A DNA stretch of 64,000 nt from Ruminococcus sp. GTDB lineage: Bacteria; Bacillota; Clostridia; Oscillospirales; Acutalibacteraceae. The notes under the pieces are model-generated. The model ran no database searches and was not told the origin of the DNA. It saw only the letters and a list, made by a program, of their open reading frames with translations. The DNA lies in NCBI GenBank assembly GCA_022779485.1, contig JALFTC010000006.1, positions 62,001 through 126,000 of the forward strand, read 5' to 3'. Below are positions 1 through 9,911 of this stretch, piece by piece. The translations under genes were made by a program, and so were the position numbers. Within the stretch, counting starts at the first letter, position 1; each line of letters begins with the position of its first letter.

Positions 1-111
1 ATAAACTGCTTTGACTTTTCCAGTCCCATTCGTGTACTGTTACCTGCACAGACTAAAACGGCAGAAACATAGGTTTCTTTATTTCCTTTTTCCTTTTCAA
101 GCCTTTCCTTT

Positions 112-1377
112 TCACAGGGATTTAAGTGCTTGTTCAATATCCTGGATAATGTCGTCACTGTTCTCAATTCCTACTGATAATCTAATCATATTGGGCTCGA
201 CACCGCAGTCCTTTAGCTGTGTGTCGGTCATCTGGCGGTGGGTTGTGCTTGCAGGGTGGAGAACGCAGGTTCTTGCATCTGCAACATGGGTAACAATCTT
301 TGCAAGGGAAAGAGCTTCCATAAATTTAGATGCCTCTTCTCTGCCACCCTTAACACCAAAGGAGATAACTCCGCAAGTACCGTTAGGCATCATCTTTTTA
401 GCCAAGTCATAGTACTTGCTTGACTTTAGTCCGGGGTAGTTTACCCACTCTACCTTTTCGGACTTTTCAAGGAATTCTGCCACCTTTTGTGCATTTGCAC
501 AGTGTCGCTCCATTCTTAAAGCCAAGGTTTCAAGTCCTAAATTAAGGAGAAAGGCATTCATCGGGGCAGCCTGTGAGCCAAAGTCCCTCATAAGGTGAAC
601 TCTTGCCTTTGCAATATATGCACACTTGCCAAAGTGGTCGGTATATACAACACCGTGGTATGTTTCGTCAGGCTGTGTCAGCATTGGGAATTTTCCGTTG
701 TTCCAGTCAAAGTTACCGCTGTCAACAACAACACCACCAAGTGCTACTGCGTGTCCGTCCATATATTTTGATGTGGAGTGAACTACAATGTCAGCACCCC
801 ATTCAAATGGGCGAAGGTTGATTGGAGTTGCAAAGGTGTTGTCAACAATAAGGGGTACACCGTGTGAATGTGCAACTTTTGCAAAAAGCTCAATGTCGGA
901 AACATCAAGGCTTGGGTTTGTAACAGCCTCGATAAAACAAGCCTTTGTGTTGTCCTTAAAGGCAACGGAAATTTCCTCTTCTGTGCTGTCAGGTTTGATA
1001 AATGTAAAATCAATTCCCAAGTCCCTTAATGTTTTGTTAAACAGGTTAAATGTACCGCCGTAAACAGCAGATGAGCATACAATATGGTCACCTGCCTTTG
1101 CAATATTTGTAACTGAAAATGTGGATGCAGCCTGACCGGAGGAGGTAAGCATTGCGCCAACACCGCCCTCAAGGTCGGCAATCTTCTTTTCTACCGAATC
1201 AAGGGTTGGGTTTGCAAGTCTTGTGTAGAAGAAACCGTCCTCTTCAAGGTCAAAAAGCTTTCCCATAGTTTCGGCACTGTCGTAGCTGTATGTTGTGCTT
1301 TGTACAATCGGAAGCACCCTTGGCTCACCATTTGAGGGATTATATCCCGACTGAACACATTTTGTATCAATTTTCAT
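112..1377 (-). CDS. O-acetylhomoserine sulfhydrylase / Cys-Met metabolism PLP-dependent enzyme
   Basis: 421 aa; VQSTTYSYDSAE, FYTRLANPTLDSVEKKIADLEGG, VHSTSKYMDGHA (PLP-lysine region), typical of Cys_Met_Meta_PP family. Confidence 0.93.
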   Translation of the reverse strand: MKIDTKCVQSGYNPSNGEPRVLPIVQSTTYSYDSAETMGKLFDLEEDGFFYTRLANPTLDSVEKKIADLEGGVGAMLTSSGQAASTFSVTNIAKAGDHIVCSSAVYGGTFNLFNKTLRDLGIDFTFIKPDSTEEEISVAFKDNTKACFIEAVTNPSLDVSDIELFAKVAHSHGVPLIVDNTFATPINLRPFEWGADIVVHSTSKYMDGHAVALGGVVVDSGNFDWNNGKFPMLTQPDETYHGVVYTDHFGKCAYIAKARVHLMRDFGSQAAPMNAFLLNLGLETLALRMERHCANAQKVAEFLEKSEKVEWVNYPGLKSSKYYDLAKKMMPNGTCGVISFGVKGGREEASKFMEALSLAKIVTHVADARTCVLHPASTTHRQMTDTQLKDCGVEPNMIRLSVGIENSDDIIQDIEQALKSL

Positions 1378-1390
1378 AAATCATTCTCCT

Positions 1391-1930
1391 TTAGTAAAAA
1401 AATCCTTTTATCCATTCCAAACCGTAGTCAACACCCCAGATAACACCGCAGAAAACAAGTATCAGTAGAATTGCGGATACAATTCTGACAAAAGTCCTCT
1501 TACTTTGGGACATCTCCATAAAATCCTCGGCGTCCTTGTCAAAAACTGACTTTTTGCTCTCAATATCATTTAGCTCTTCCTCTGTAAGAGGGGCAACATC
1601 ATTTTCGTCAATAACACCTATTCCCACACATATATCATATGCCTTATCATAGGCTTGATACGGAACAAGGATAACAACATCGGACAAATCTCCACCTGTT
1701 ACAGCCTCGCTTGAAACACTCTTTTTTCTGCGAGCCTCTGTGCAGGGAATTCCTGCGTCCTCCAATGCGCCGTGAACACGCATTCGGTCAACTCCCGAAA
1801 CCTCGCAAACTCCAACTGGAGTATTTTTGTCAACGATTGTTTTCAGAGTTTTTCCGCATATACTGCATCTTTCTTGACTATCGTTGTGAATTTTCTTACA
1901 TTTTTGACAAATTTTCATACTATCATTCAT
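1391..1930 (-). CDS. zinc-ribbon membrane protein of unknown function
   Basis: CQKCKKIHNDSQERCSICGK zinc ribbon at N-terminus, C-terminal TM helix (IVSAILLILVFCGVIWGV). Confidence 0.7.
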   Translation of the reverse strand: MNDSMKICQKCKKIHNDSQERCSICGKTLKTIVDKNTPVGVCEVSGVDRMRVHGALEDAGIPCTEARRKKSVSSEAVTGGDLSDVVILVPYQAYDKAYDICVGIGVIDENDVAPLTEEELNDIESKKSVFDKDAEDFMEMSQSKRTFVRIVSAILLILVFCGVIWGVDYGLEWIKGFFY

Positions 1931-2079
1931 TCCTTAAATTGATAAAAATATCTTATCATAGGAATGTGTAAAAATCAAGTGGTGCAAAATTATGGTATAA
2001 CCTATGAAACAACACATTAAAAAAGGCATTTCAAAACCGTTACTGTCTGAAATTGCCCTTGATTTATATTTTTTAGTTT

Positions 2080-3441
2080 TTAATAACCCCTTGATTTAAG
2101 GTCGTTTACGAGGTGAACATAAAATTCTCTTACATCAAAGCCGGATATATTTTCCCTGTTAAGGTCAATCATATCTCCGTGGGAAATTCCTCTTTTTCCG
2201 GGTGATTTCAGCAATGTAAAATTTTCGCTCCAAGGAAAGGACTTTGTTGACACCAGACCGTCATTTTCACCGTCAAAGTGCTTTACAAGGTGGTAGGAAA
2301 AGTTTAGTGGAAATTTACCACCTGTTGCGTGTTTCAGCACAGAGCCGACACTTTGGCAGTAAACTCCCTTTGGCGGTTCATAAGGTGCAAGGCTTTGGTT
2401 AATTTTTTCAACTCCGTTGGCGGTCAAGTCCACAACTGATGCCATAAAATCGGGGGTGGTGTCACCTAATTTTTTAAGTGCAGAATTGTAGGTTTTTGCA
2501 ATTCTGTTTTGCATAGCAACAGGGATTTTAGTAAGGAGATAATCGGCAAATTCACATCCCCTGTGTGGTGTGTTAATTGTTGTAAGGGATGCAACCTTGT
2601 CACTTATATTGCACTTTGCCAAAGCATAGCGAATGTCAAGACCGCCCTTTGAATGGGCGATTATATTCACCTTTTGGCAACCTGTTTCCCTGACAATTTG
2701 GTTTATCCTGTTTGCAAGTTCAAAACCGCTGTCCTTGACGGAAAGTGCAGACTGGTGGTTTCCGTAGTAAACCGTTGCACCGTTTTTTGTCAGTTCATCG
2801 GGAATTCTGCCCCAGTAGTTAAGGTGCTTAAAATCCCGAAAAAATACACCGTGTACAAGAAGTACAGGATATTTTGTCTTACAAATTTCTTCCCCTTTTC
2901 GCCTTTCGTTCAGCAGATATTTTTCCTCTTCAAACCTTACTTCCTCTGATGTTATCCTGATGATTTTGTACAGGGCAAAAAGATGAGCAATGGGAATCCA
3001 TCCGCACAAAAGCCCAATCACCCTGTATTTTATCCCAAGCTGTATTGATGTTGTGTAAACACAGATGATACCGTTCCAAAAAATCACGCTTAAAGACAAA
3101 ATGCAAATCAGAAGATTTATAAGGTAATCTGCCCAATGGTTTGGTACAAGTCTTACAAGCTGAACAATCTGGTAAATAACCGACACAAAACAGGCAAAGG
3201 AAAATGTTATTAAACAGTCCTTTCCGTGACAGCAAAGCTTCAGCCTTGCAGTGTGAACATTACTAAATAAAAATGGGAGAATGTTCACAAGGATAAAGGA
3301 AATTACAGCAGACACCGCCAAAACCACACTTCCTGTACCCTTAATCAGCAGAAATGAGTTAGATGAGAAAAGACAGAGAAGTATGTACAATATGTTTTTC
3401 AGAAACTGAATTGTGCTAAAATTACCCTTTGTATTATCCAT
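2080..3441 (-). CDS. alpha/beta hydrolase (lipase-like) with N-terminal membrane segments
   Basis: YPVLLVHGVFFRD oxyanion motif, NIIAHSKGGLD nucleophile elbow (AHSKGG), several hydrophobic helices at N-terminus. Confidence 0.85.
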   Translation of the reverse strand: MDNTKGNFSTIQFLKNILYILLCLFSSNSFLLIKGTGSVVLAVSAVISFILVNILPFLFSNVHTARLKLCCHGKDCLITFSFACFVSVIYQIVQLVRLVPNHWADYLINLLICILSLSVIFWNGIICVYTTSIQLGIKYRVIGLLCGWIPIAHLFALYKIIRITSEEVRFEEEKYLLNERRKGEEICKTKYPVLLVHGVFFRDFKHLNYWGRIPDELTKNGATVYYGNHQSALSVKDSGFELANRINQIVRETGCQKVNIIAHSKGGLDIRYALAKCNISDKVASLTTINTPHRGCEFADYLLTKIPVAMQNRIAKTYNSALKKLGDTTPDFMASVVDLTANGVEKINQSLAPYEPPKGVYCQSVGSVLKHATGGKFPLNFSYHLVKHFDGENDGLVSTKSFPWSENFTLLKSPGKRGISHGDMIDLNRENISGFDVREFYVHLVNDLKSRGY

Positions 3442-3442
3442 A

Positions 3443-4462
3443 TTAATACGCCGCCAAAAGTGGGTTTATTTCGTGACCCTTTTTGTTTTCAACCTTTTTA
3501 ATATACTGTATAGCCTGTGTAATACCTTTTATTACACAGGTGTCAGGCTCATCTGCAATGGTGATTTTTAAATTCCTGATGTAGTCGCCCACAAGTTCTT
3601 TGAGTCCACCGATTTTGCTAAGTCCGCCTGTGAAAACAATTCCGTTATTTAACAGGTCGCCGTTAAGCTCAGGTGGAGTGTTTTCAAGAACATCAACAAT
3701 TCCCCTGATTATTTCCAGCATAGTGTTCTGATAGATTGGCACAAGCTCACTTTTACTGACCTCTATCGCCTTTGGCAGTCCTCTTGTCAGCTCAATACCC
3801 TTCATCACAAAGGTTTTGTCCTCGCCTACCATTTTTACAAAGCCTATTTCCTTTTTGCATTGCTCCGCCATTTGCAGACCTATTGCAAGCTTGTACTTGT
3901 TCTTCATATATTTAATTATATTCTTGTCCATTTCGTTTCCGGCTTTCCTAAGTGAAATACCGGAGCTTACTCCCCCAAGGGAAAGGACAGCAATGTCACT
4001 TGTACCGCCCCCAAGGTCGGCAACCAGCTTGCCCTCACCGGATAGTATGTCAAGTCCTGCTCCCAGTGCGGCAGCCTTTGCAGACTCTATGAGATAGACA
4101 GTCCTTACCCCGTAGGAACTTATTGCGTTTACTATTGCCCTTTTTTCAACCTCGGTAATTCCTCCCGGAACTGCTGTGATTACTCGGGGCATAGAGATTT
4201 TTTTCTTTCCGATTTTTCCTATAAAAATTCGCACCATATTTTCCACAAGCTCTGACGCAGAAATTGCACCGTCAGCCATTGGAAAGGTTGCCTCAACCCT
4301 CTTTGGAGTTTTGCCAAGGGTTTTGTATGCTCCCTCACCCACAGCAATTATGGAGTTGGTGTATGTATCGTAAGTTATTACGGAAGGTTCATCAATAATT
4401 ATACCGTCACTTTGTGTTGCTATCCTTGTGTTGCAAGTGCCGATGTCAATAGCAATATTCAT
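3443..4462 (-). CDS. MreB/Mbl-like actin homologue
   Basis: MNIAIDIGTCNTRI phosphate-1 motif, VADLGGGTSDIAVLSLGG phosphate-2, IVFTGGLSKIGGL adenosine motif. Confidence 0.88.
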   Translation of the reverse strand: MNIAIDIGTCNTRIATQSDGIIIDEPSVITYDTYTNSIIAVGEGAYKTLGKTPKRVEATFPMADGAISASELVENMVRIFIGKIGKKKISMPRVITAVPGGITEVEKRAIVNAISSYGVRTVYLIESAKAAALGAGLDILSGEGKLVADLGGGTSDIAVLSLGGVSSGISLRKAGNEMDKNIIKYMKNKYKLAIGLQMAEQCKKEIGFVKMVGEDKTFVMKGIELTRGLPKAIEVSKSELVPIYQNTMLEIIRGIVDVLENTPPELNGDLLNNGIVFTGGLSKIGGLKELVGDYIRNLKITIADEPDTCVIKGITQAIQYIKKVENKKGHEINPLLAAY

Positions 4463-4528
4463 AATTTGACCTCCATTTTACCTTTTTCTGTAATATTATA
4501 GTCATTATATTCCAATAAAAAATTCTTT

Positions 4529-5176
4529 TCAAGTGTATAGTACCTTACAGAATGTGCAACAGGCAACGCACTTTGCACCGCCATTTCTTATGACCTTGCT
4601 ACATTCTCCAAGGGTGCATCCTGTGGTGATTATATCATCTACAACTAAAACATTCTTGTTCTTTACCAATTTCCTGTCAATCAACCTGTATGCGTTCTTT
4701 ACATTTTTTATTCTGTACTTTGCCTTTAGTGTGTGCTGAATTTCGTTGTCCTTGTGTTTTTCAAGGACTTCAACATATGGGATATTCAAAAGGGCTGAAA
4801 GCTCCTTACCAATAAGCTGTGACTGGTTGTAGCCACGCAGTCTTTGTCTTTTCCTGTGTAGGGGAACGCTTGTAATAATGTCAAAGGTGATGTCCCGGTA
4901 GTAATCCCTAATATCACTTTCCATAAGCATAGCAAACTGTTTACTTCTCCTTGGCTTATTGTTAAATTTAAATCCTTTTATGGCTGACTTGTAAACTCCG
5001 TCATAGGGAAAGGATGAAACACACCTGTATCCTCCACGGGCAAAGTTTTCAATGTATGTAGAGGGCAACTTGTCCTTGCAGTCAGGACAGCATTGTTCAT
5101 TGATTTTAATAACTCTTTTGCAAAAGGGACACCTTGCAGGAAAGAAGAATTTTCTTATTAATTTTGCTATTTTCAT
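4529..5176 (-). CDS. comF: ComF family phosphoribosyltransferase
   Basis: CPFCKRVIKINEQCCPDC zinc finger and VLVVDDIITTGCTL PRPP motif; ATG at 5176 overlaps the recD2 stop (ATGA). Confidence 0.88.
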   Translation of the reverse strand: MKIAKLIRKFFFPARCPFCKRVIKINEQCCPDCKDKLPSTYIENFARGGYRCVSSFPYDGVYKSAIKGFKFNNKPRRSKQFAMLMESDIRDYYRDITFDIITSVPLHRKRQRLRGYNQSQLIGKELSALLNIPYVEVLEKHKDNEIQHTLKAKYRIKNVKNAYRLIDRKLVKNKNVLVVDDIITTGCTLGECSKVIRNGGAKCVACCTFCKVLYT

Positions 5177-7383
5177 ATGATGTTGTCCTTTAGCAAAAGA
5201 TGCTTTAGTCCGCAATATCTTCCGTTTCGTTTATTGCTGGTTGTCATTTTGGAGATTATGTTTTTGTCGCCAACCATAATAAGTAGCTTTTTCGCCCTTG
5301 TTACCCCTGTGTAAAGGAGATTGCGGTAGCAAAGCATTGGAGGAGTGTTAAACAGAGGGATAATAACAGCGGTGAATTCGTTGCCCTGACTTTTGTGGAT
5401 AGTTGTGGCATAGCTAAGCTCAATATCCTGTGCAGAGTCAAAGTCGTAAACAGCGGTTTTGTCATCAAACCTAATTTTTATCCTTTGGTCTTTCTTTTGT
5501 ATGTCCTCAATTATGCCGATGTCACCGTTAAAAATTCCCGCACCCTGTTCTCCGTTGTCCCTTGTGTACAGAATGTCATAGTTGTTCTTGTACTGCATCA
5601 CCTTGTCACCGACACGGAGAATTTTTCTGCCGAACTTTATCTCCTTTTTGTCATCGGTGTGAGGGTTGACGGCATTTTGCAGTTTTTCGTTTAATTCAGT
5701 CACACCCAAAACTCCCTTTTTGCTTGGGCAAAGGATTTGTATGTCCTCATATGGTGAATAGTTGTAGCTTTTTACAAGTCGCCTTGCAAAAAGATCTGTC
5801 ACAAGGTTAGCACCCTCAAGGGCACTATTTGTGGGCAAAAAGAAAAAGTCGCTGTCACGGTGGGAAATATCAGGCAGTTCACCCTTTACAATCCTGTGGG
5901 CATTGGTGACAATAAGGCTTTCCATTGACTGACGGAAAATCTCGTTTAGCTCCACATAGGGTAAAATATCCGACTCAATAAGGTTACTGAGTACATTTCC
6001 CGGACCCACAGATGGCAACTGGTTGCTGTCGCCCACAAGGATAAGCCTTGTGCCAAAGGGCAAAGCCTCCATAAGACTTGCAAAAAGAAGTGAGTCCACC
6101 ATAGAAACCTCGTCCACCACAAGGGCATCGCATTTCAAGAGATTTTTTTCATTCCTTTTGAAAACAGGTCTGTCCTCTTTGTCGTAGGCAACCTCAAGGA
6201 GTCGATGAATTGTTTTTGCCTCTTTACCCGTCAGTTCCTCCATTCTTTGGGAGGCTCTGCCTGTGGGGGCTGTGAGAAGTACCTTTTGACCGTTAAGCTC
6301 AAGTATTTTGATTATGGCATTAAGGGTGGTGGTTTTGCCTGTTCCCGGACCGCCTGTCAAAATCAAAAATCCCTTTTCCATAGCAGATTTTATTGCCTCT
6401 TTTTGCTTTTCGGCATACTCTATGTTATCTTCATTTTCTATCTTTTCAATAAGACTGTCAGTATTTTTAAATTTTTCCGCCGGAAAGCTTTGCATCATCT
6501 TAATTCTGCCTGCTATAAAGCTTTCTGCCCTGTACATTTCAGGGAGGAAAATAAACTTTTTTTCGTCAAAAACCTCACGCATAAGGGAGGCATCAGATAT
6601 CATATCATTTAAAGAGGCTTGTACCAAGTCCTGTTCCACATTCAGAAAGCCTGATGTTGTCTGCACCAATCTTTCCTCAGGCAAACAGGTGTGACCGTTC
6701 AGCTTGTTGTGGTTAAGGATATGTACAATACCCGCCCTGATTCTGAACTCATCATCAACCTGTCTGCCCTGCTTAACTGCAATCAAATCCGCTACTTCAA
6801 ATGCCACCCTAATTCCGCTGTCACATAGGGAATATGGATTTTCCTTTATGTAGTCAAGGCTTTTGTTTCCGTAAACATTGTATATCTTCACCGCTGTGTT
6901 GGGGGTTATGTTAAACTCGCTAAGGTACAGCATAAGCTCCCTAACTCCAATATTTTCCTGAAGTTGTTTTGAAAAATCCTGTGCCTTCGCCTCAGAAATA
7001 CCACGGAGCTTTGCCACACGACCTGGCTCCTCCGTCATAACCTTTAGTGTGTTTTCGCCAAATGCTTTTACCAGAGTTGTGGCTGTGGCAACGCCAATCC
7101 CCTTAACAGCACCCGAAGAAAGATACTTTAGGATGCCGTGGACTGATGTGGGAATTGTCAGTTCAAAGGTTTCTGTGCAAAATTGCAAACCGTAGCTTGG
7201 GTGGCTTTTGTAGTTGCCGAAAAGCCTTGCCTCCATTCCAGCCTCTAAGGAGGGCATTATCCCTGTGGCGGTGACAAGCTCACCCTTCACATCAATTTCA
7301 AGCACTGTGTAGCCGTTGTTTTCGTTTCTGTAAATTATATCTTCAACTGTCCCGGTAATCTGTAATAACTCGTTATTTGTCAT
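5173..7383 (-). CDS. recD2: RecD2-type ATP-dependent DNA helicase
   Basis: 736 aa; LTGGPGTGKTTTLNAI Walker A, DALVVDEVSMVDSLL Walker B, YATTIHKSQGNEF C-terminal helicase motif. Confidence 0.93.
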   Translation of the reverse strand: MTNNELLQITGTVEDIIYRNENNGYTVLEIDVKGELVTATGIMPSLEAGMEARLFGNYKSHPSYGLQFCTETFELTIPTSVHGILKYLSSGAVKGIGVATATTLVKAFGENTLKVMTEEPGRVAKLRGISEAKAQDFSKQLQENIGVRELMLYLSEFNITPNTAVKIYNVYGNKSLDYIKENPYSLCDSGIRVAFEVADLIAVKQGRQVDDEFRIRAGIVHILNHNKLNGHTCLPEERLVQTTSGFLNVEQDLVQASLNDMISDASLMREVFDEKKFIFLPEMYRAESFIAGRIKMMQSFPAEKFKNTDSLIEKIENEDNIEYAEKQKEAIKSAMEKGFLILTGGPGTGKTTTLNAIIKILELNGQKVLLTAPTGRASQRMEELTGKEAKTIHRLLEVAYDKEDRPVFKRNEKNLLKCDALVVDEVSMVDSLLFASLMEALPFGTRLILVGDSNQLPSVGPGNVLSNLIESDILPYVELNEIFRQSMESLIVTNAHRIVKGELPDISHRDSDFFFLPTNSALEGANLVTDLFARRLVKSYNYSPYEDIQILCPSKKGVLGVTELNEKLQNAVNPHTDDKKEIKFGRKILRVGDKVMQYKNNYDILYTRDNGEQGAGIFNGDIGIIEDIQKKDQRIKIRFDDKTAVYDFDSAQDIELSYATTIHKSQGNEFTAVIIPLFNTPPMLCYRNLLYTGVTRAKKLLIMVGDKNIISKMTTSNKRNGRYCGLKHLLLKDNII

Positions 7384-7412
7384 ATGGTAATTATATCATT
7401 GTTGGTATGCTT

Positions 7413-7745
7413 TTACAATAAATTCAGTATTTTTTCCCTGTCCTTTTTTTCTAAAATTTCTATATATTCGTATCCGCAGGTCATTGCTTTTATACCCTTT
7501 AGTGTTTCATCGTTTACTCCGTCTGTCACAATGACAATCTTTTGTGGTCGAAGTGTTCCCATCCACTTTGCCTTTTCCATTGCACTTCTTATTATCATCT
7601 CATAATCGCTGTCGCTATTTATTGGAGTGATAAGCAGTGTTGAACATTCGTTTTTTACCGACATCAAATGATAAATAAAGTAGCTTACTATTTCTATTAT
7701 TCCTATAAGAGATAGGAATATCATAATAAAGTAAATAACTGCCAC
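7413..7745 (-). CDS. hypothetical small membrane-anchored protein
   Basis: GTG start at 7745 preceded by gaggtg RBS; one TM (VIYFIMIFLSLIGIIEIVSYFIY); upstream part of the 148 aa ORF looks like non-coding extension. Confidence 0.55.
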   Translation of the reverse strand: MAVIYFIMIFLSLIGIIEIVSYFIYHLMSVKNECSTLLITPINSDSDYEMIIRSAMEKAKWMGTLRPQKIVIVTDGVNDETLKGIKAMTCGYEYIEILEKKDREKILNLL

Positions 7746-7879
7746 AAAATCACCTCGGTATATTTTATTCAAGGGTATAAATTTTGCTAAGGAGATACTG
7801 AATATTTTAACCTGTGTTCGCCAATAATAATTAGGACACAAGCAAAAGCAAGGTGTCAAATAATTTTGAGGTGATAAAA

Positions 7880-8065
7880 ATGGACAAGAATCATAAGAAC
7901 AGTTCTATCAGATGTACAGTTACTTCCTGCGAAAATCACAACGCAACAGAGAACTACTGTGCTTTGGACTCCATTATGGTAGGCACACACGAGCCTAACC
8001 CAAGCCAGTGCCGGTGTGTTGACTGTGAAAGCTTTGTGGCAAAGGCAAAGTGTCACAACTGCTAA
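7880..8065 (+). CDS. DUF1540-type small cysteine-rich protein
   Basis: IRCTVTSCENHNATENYCALDSIMVG...CRCVDCESF cysteine pattern; gaggtg RBS upstream of ATG 7880. Confidence 0.75.
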   Translation: MDKNHKNSSIRCTVTSCENHNATENYCALDSIMVGTHEPNPSQCRCVDCESFVAKAKCHNC

Positions 8066-8104
8066 AGAATACTAAGGCTAAATTAGTATAAGAGGGCGGA
8101 CAAG

Positions 8105-8146
8105 GTGCTGTTTTGTTTTAAGAAATTACACTTACAAAACAGCACA
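8105..8146 (+). terminator. rho-independent terminator-like hairpin
   Basis: gtgctgttttg ... caaaacagcac stem downstream of the DUF1540 gene. Confidence 0.6.
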
Positions 8147-8194
8147 CTTTATTGCCCTTTACATATAATGGTGGTATAAGAGATAAAATAAATT

Positions 8195-8357
8195 AAGGAA
8201 ACACTGATTAAATCATTTGCACATATTGTGCTGTCAGATTTTTTGTCGGTATGTTCAAAAAACCGCAGGAATACTGGCGTATTGTGAGGATTTTTTGGGC
8301 ATAACGGCAGAAAATATGCGTACAAGATGTGTAAAGTGATTTATTCAGTGTTTCCTA
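8195..8357 (+). mobile_element. MITE-like element, copy 1
   Basis: Left end aggaaacactgattaaatca, right end tgatttattcagtgtttcct (near-perfect terminal inverted repeat); the interior is similar to 15558-15722 and 57199-57372. Confidence 0.8.
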
Positions 8358-8376
8358 AAATCAAAAGGTGCTTTCT

Positions 8377-9228
8377 ATGAAAAGTTTTGACAAGACTTTC
8401 GGGGTGCTTGGCGGTGACAAACGCAATTACTACCTTGCCAAGGCTCTAAAGGATGACGGCTACAAGGTGCGTCTGTGGGGCTTTGACAAGCTGGGTACAA
8501 TGGACTGTGAAATCGCGTCTGCCCTTGACAGCGACATAATAATTCTCCCTGTGATACCCTTTAGTGATGATGAAAATGTTGTTTCTCCCTATTCAAACAG
8601 TAATCTTAACCTAAAGGAATATGAGGACGCACTAAAGGATAAAATCATATTTACAGGCATTAAGGACAAATTTTTATCCGCTTTTCCCGACATGGAAAAC
8701 AGGGTTTCCTCTTACAGCGACAGGGAAGAATTTGCGGTGAAAAATGCAGTTCCCACAGCGGAGGGCGCTATTGAACAGGCTTTAATGCACAGCGACATAA
8801 CCATAAACGGAAGTAAGGTACTTGTTTGCGGTTACGGAAGAATCGGCAAGGTGCTTTCGGAAATGCTCCGTGGTATGGGCGCTGATGTGACAGTTTCAGC
8901 CAGAAAGCAAAGCGACCTTGCTTGGATAAAGCTCAACGGTTTTGCAGGGATAAAAACAGGAGATTTTACAGAGATAAACAGCTACAACTTTATCTTTAAC
9001 ACAATCCCCTCCCTTATTCTAAGGGAAGATGTACTAAGGGAGCTAAGTAAGGACACTTTGATTATTGACCTTGCCTCACTTCCCGGTGGAGTAGATTTTG
9101 CCTGTGCTGAAAAGTGTGGCATTAAGGCTATTCACGCACTGTCTTTGCCGGGAAAAATCGCACCAAAATCTGCCGGAGAGATAATAGAAAGCACAATTCT
9201 TAATATACTCAAGGAGGATGACGGGTGA
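8377..9228 (+). CDS. dpaA: dipicolinate synthase subunit A
   Basis: FGVLGGDKRNYYLAKALKDDGYKVRLWGFDK, NGSKVLVCGYGRIGKVLSEMLRGMGADVTV; followed by dpaB; aaaggtg RBS then ATG at 8377. Confidence 0.92.
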   Translation: MKSFDKTFGVLGGDKRNYYLAKALKDDGYKVRLWGFDKLGTMDCEIASALDSDIIILPVIPFSDDENVVSPYSNSNLNLKEYEDALKDKIIFTGIKDKFLSAFPDMENRVSSYSDREEFAVKNAVPTAEGAIEQALMHSDITINGSKVLVCGYGRIGKVLSEMLRGMGADVTVSARKQSDLAWIKLNGFAGIKTGDFTEINSYNFIFNTIPSLILREDVLRELSKDTLIIDLASLPGGVDFACAEKCGIKAIHALSLPGKIAPKSAGEIIESTILNILKEDDG

Positions 9229-9797
9229 AAAAGCTTGCCGTCGGATATGCTCTGTCGGCTTCCTTTTGTACCTTTAGTAAATCCATAGCACAGCTTAAAA
9301 AACTGGTGGAGGAGGGGTATGACATTATCCCAATAATGTCCACCAATGCCAGCACTAAAGATACCAGATTCGGAACAGCAGAGTCATTCATTGCGGAAGT
9401 GGAAAACATCACCAACAAAAAAATTATAAGGACAATAGAAGATGCAGAACCCATAGGTCCAAAGAAAATATGCGATGTGCTTGTGGTTGCCCCCTGCACA
9501 GGCAATACCTTGGGAAAAATTGCAAACGGTATCACCGACACCCCTGTTACTATGGCGGTGAAAAGCCACCTGAGAATACAACGACCGGTGCTTTTGTCCA
9601 TAGCCACCAACGACGGTTTGGGTGCCTCGGCGGTCAATATCGGAAAATTGCTCAACACAAAAAATATATATTTTGTTCCAATGTCACAGGATGATTGCAT
9701 AAAAAAGCCGAATTCTCTGGTAAGCGACTTCACCCTGATTCCTCGGTGTGTAACCCTTGCGTATGAGAATAAGCAGTATCAGCCTGTGTTCATATAA
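9225..9797 (+). CDS. dpaB: dipicolinate synthase subunit B (flavoprotein)
   Basis: GTG start overlaps the dpaA stop (GTGA); VGYALSASFCTFSKSIAQLKKLVEEGYDIIPIMS, LVVAPCTGNTLGKIANGITDTPVTMA. Confidence 0.92.
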   Translation: MKKLAVGYALSASFCTFSKSIAQLKKLVEEGYDIIPIMSTNASTKDTRFGTAESFIAEVENITNKKIIRTIEDAEPIGPKKICDVLVVAPCTGNTLGKIANGITDTPVTMAVKSHLRIQRPVLLSIATNDGLGASAVNIGKLLNTKNIYFVPMSQDDCIKKPNSLVSDFTLIPRCVTLAYENKQYQPVFI

Positions 9798-9801
9798 AAT
9801 A

Positions 9802-9836
9802 AGTGCCTCTGAAATTCAAATTCAGGGGCACTTTGG
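9802..9836. terminator. bidirectional terminator-like hairpin between dpaB and rny
   Basis: aagtgcctctgaa-attcaaa-ttcaggggcactt. Confidence 0.65.
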
Positions 9837-9851
9837 ACTTTTGTTTTGCTA

Positions 9852-9890
9852 AACCAAAAAAACAGGTACAGTCTTGTGCGGACTGTACCT
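9852..9890 (-). terminator. terminator of rny
   Basis: aggtacagtc-cgcacaa-gactgtacct followed by a T-run on the minus strand. Confidence 0.65.
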
Positions 9891-9911
9891 GATGATTTCT
9901 ATATCATTTTG

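Noticed and set aside
783-1013. ORFs antisense or shifted within the PLP-enzyme gene
   Set aside because: Low-complexity out-of-frame translations inside a strongly supported CDS
5177-5215. N-terminal 13-codon extension of ComF in the ORF track
   Set aside because: Lies inside recD2; an internal ATG with ATGA coupling is the better start
9209-9733. 174 aa minus-strand ORF
   Set aside because: Antisense to dpaB, which has clear family motifs
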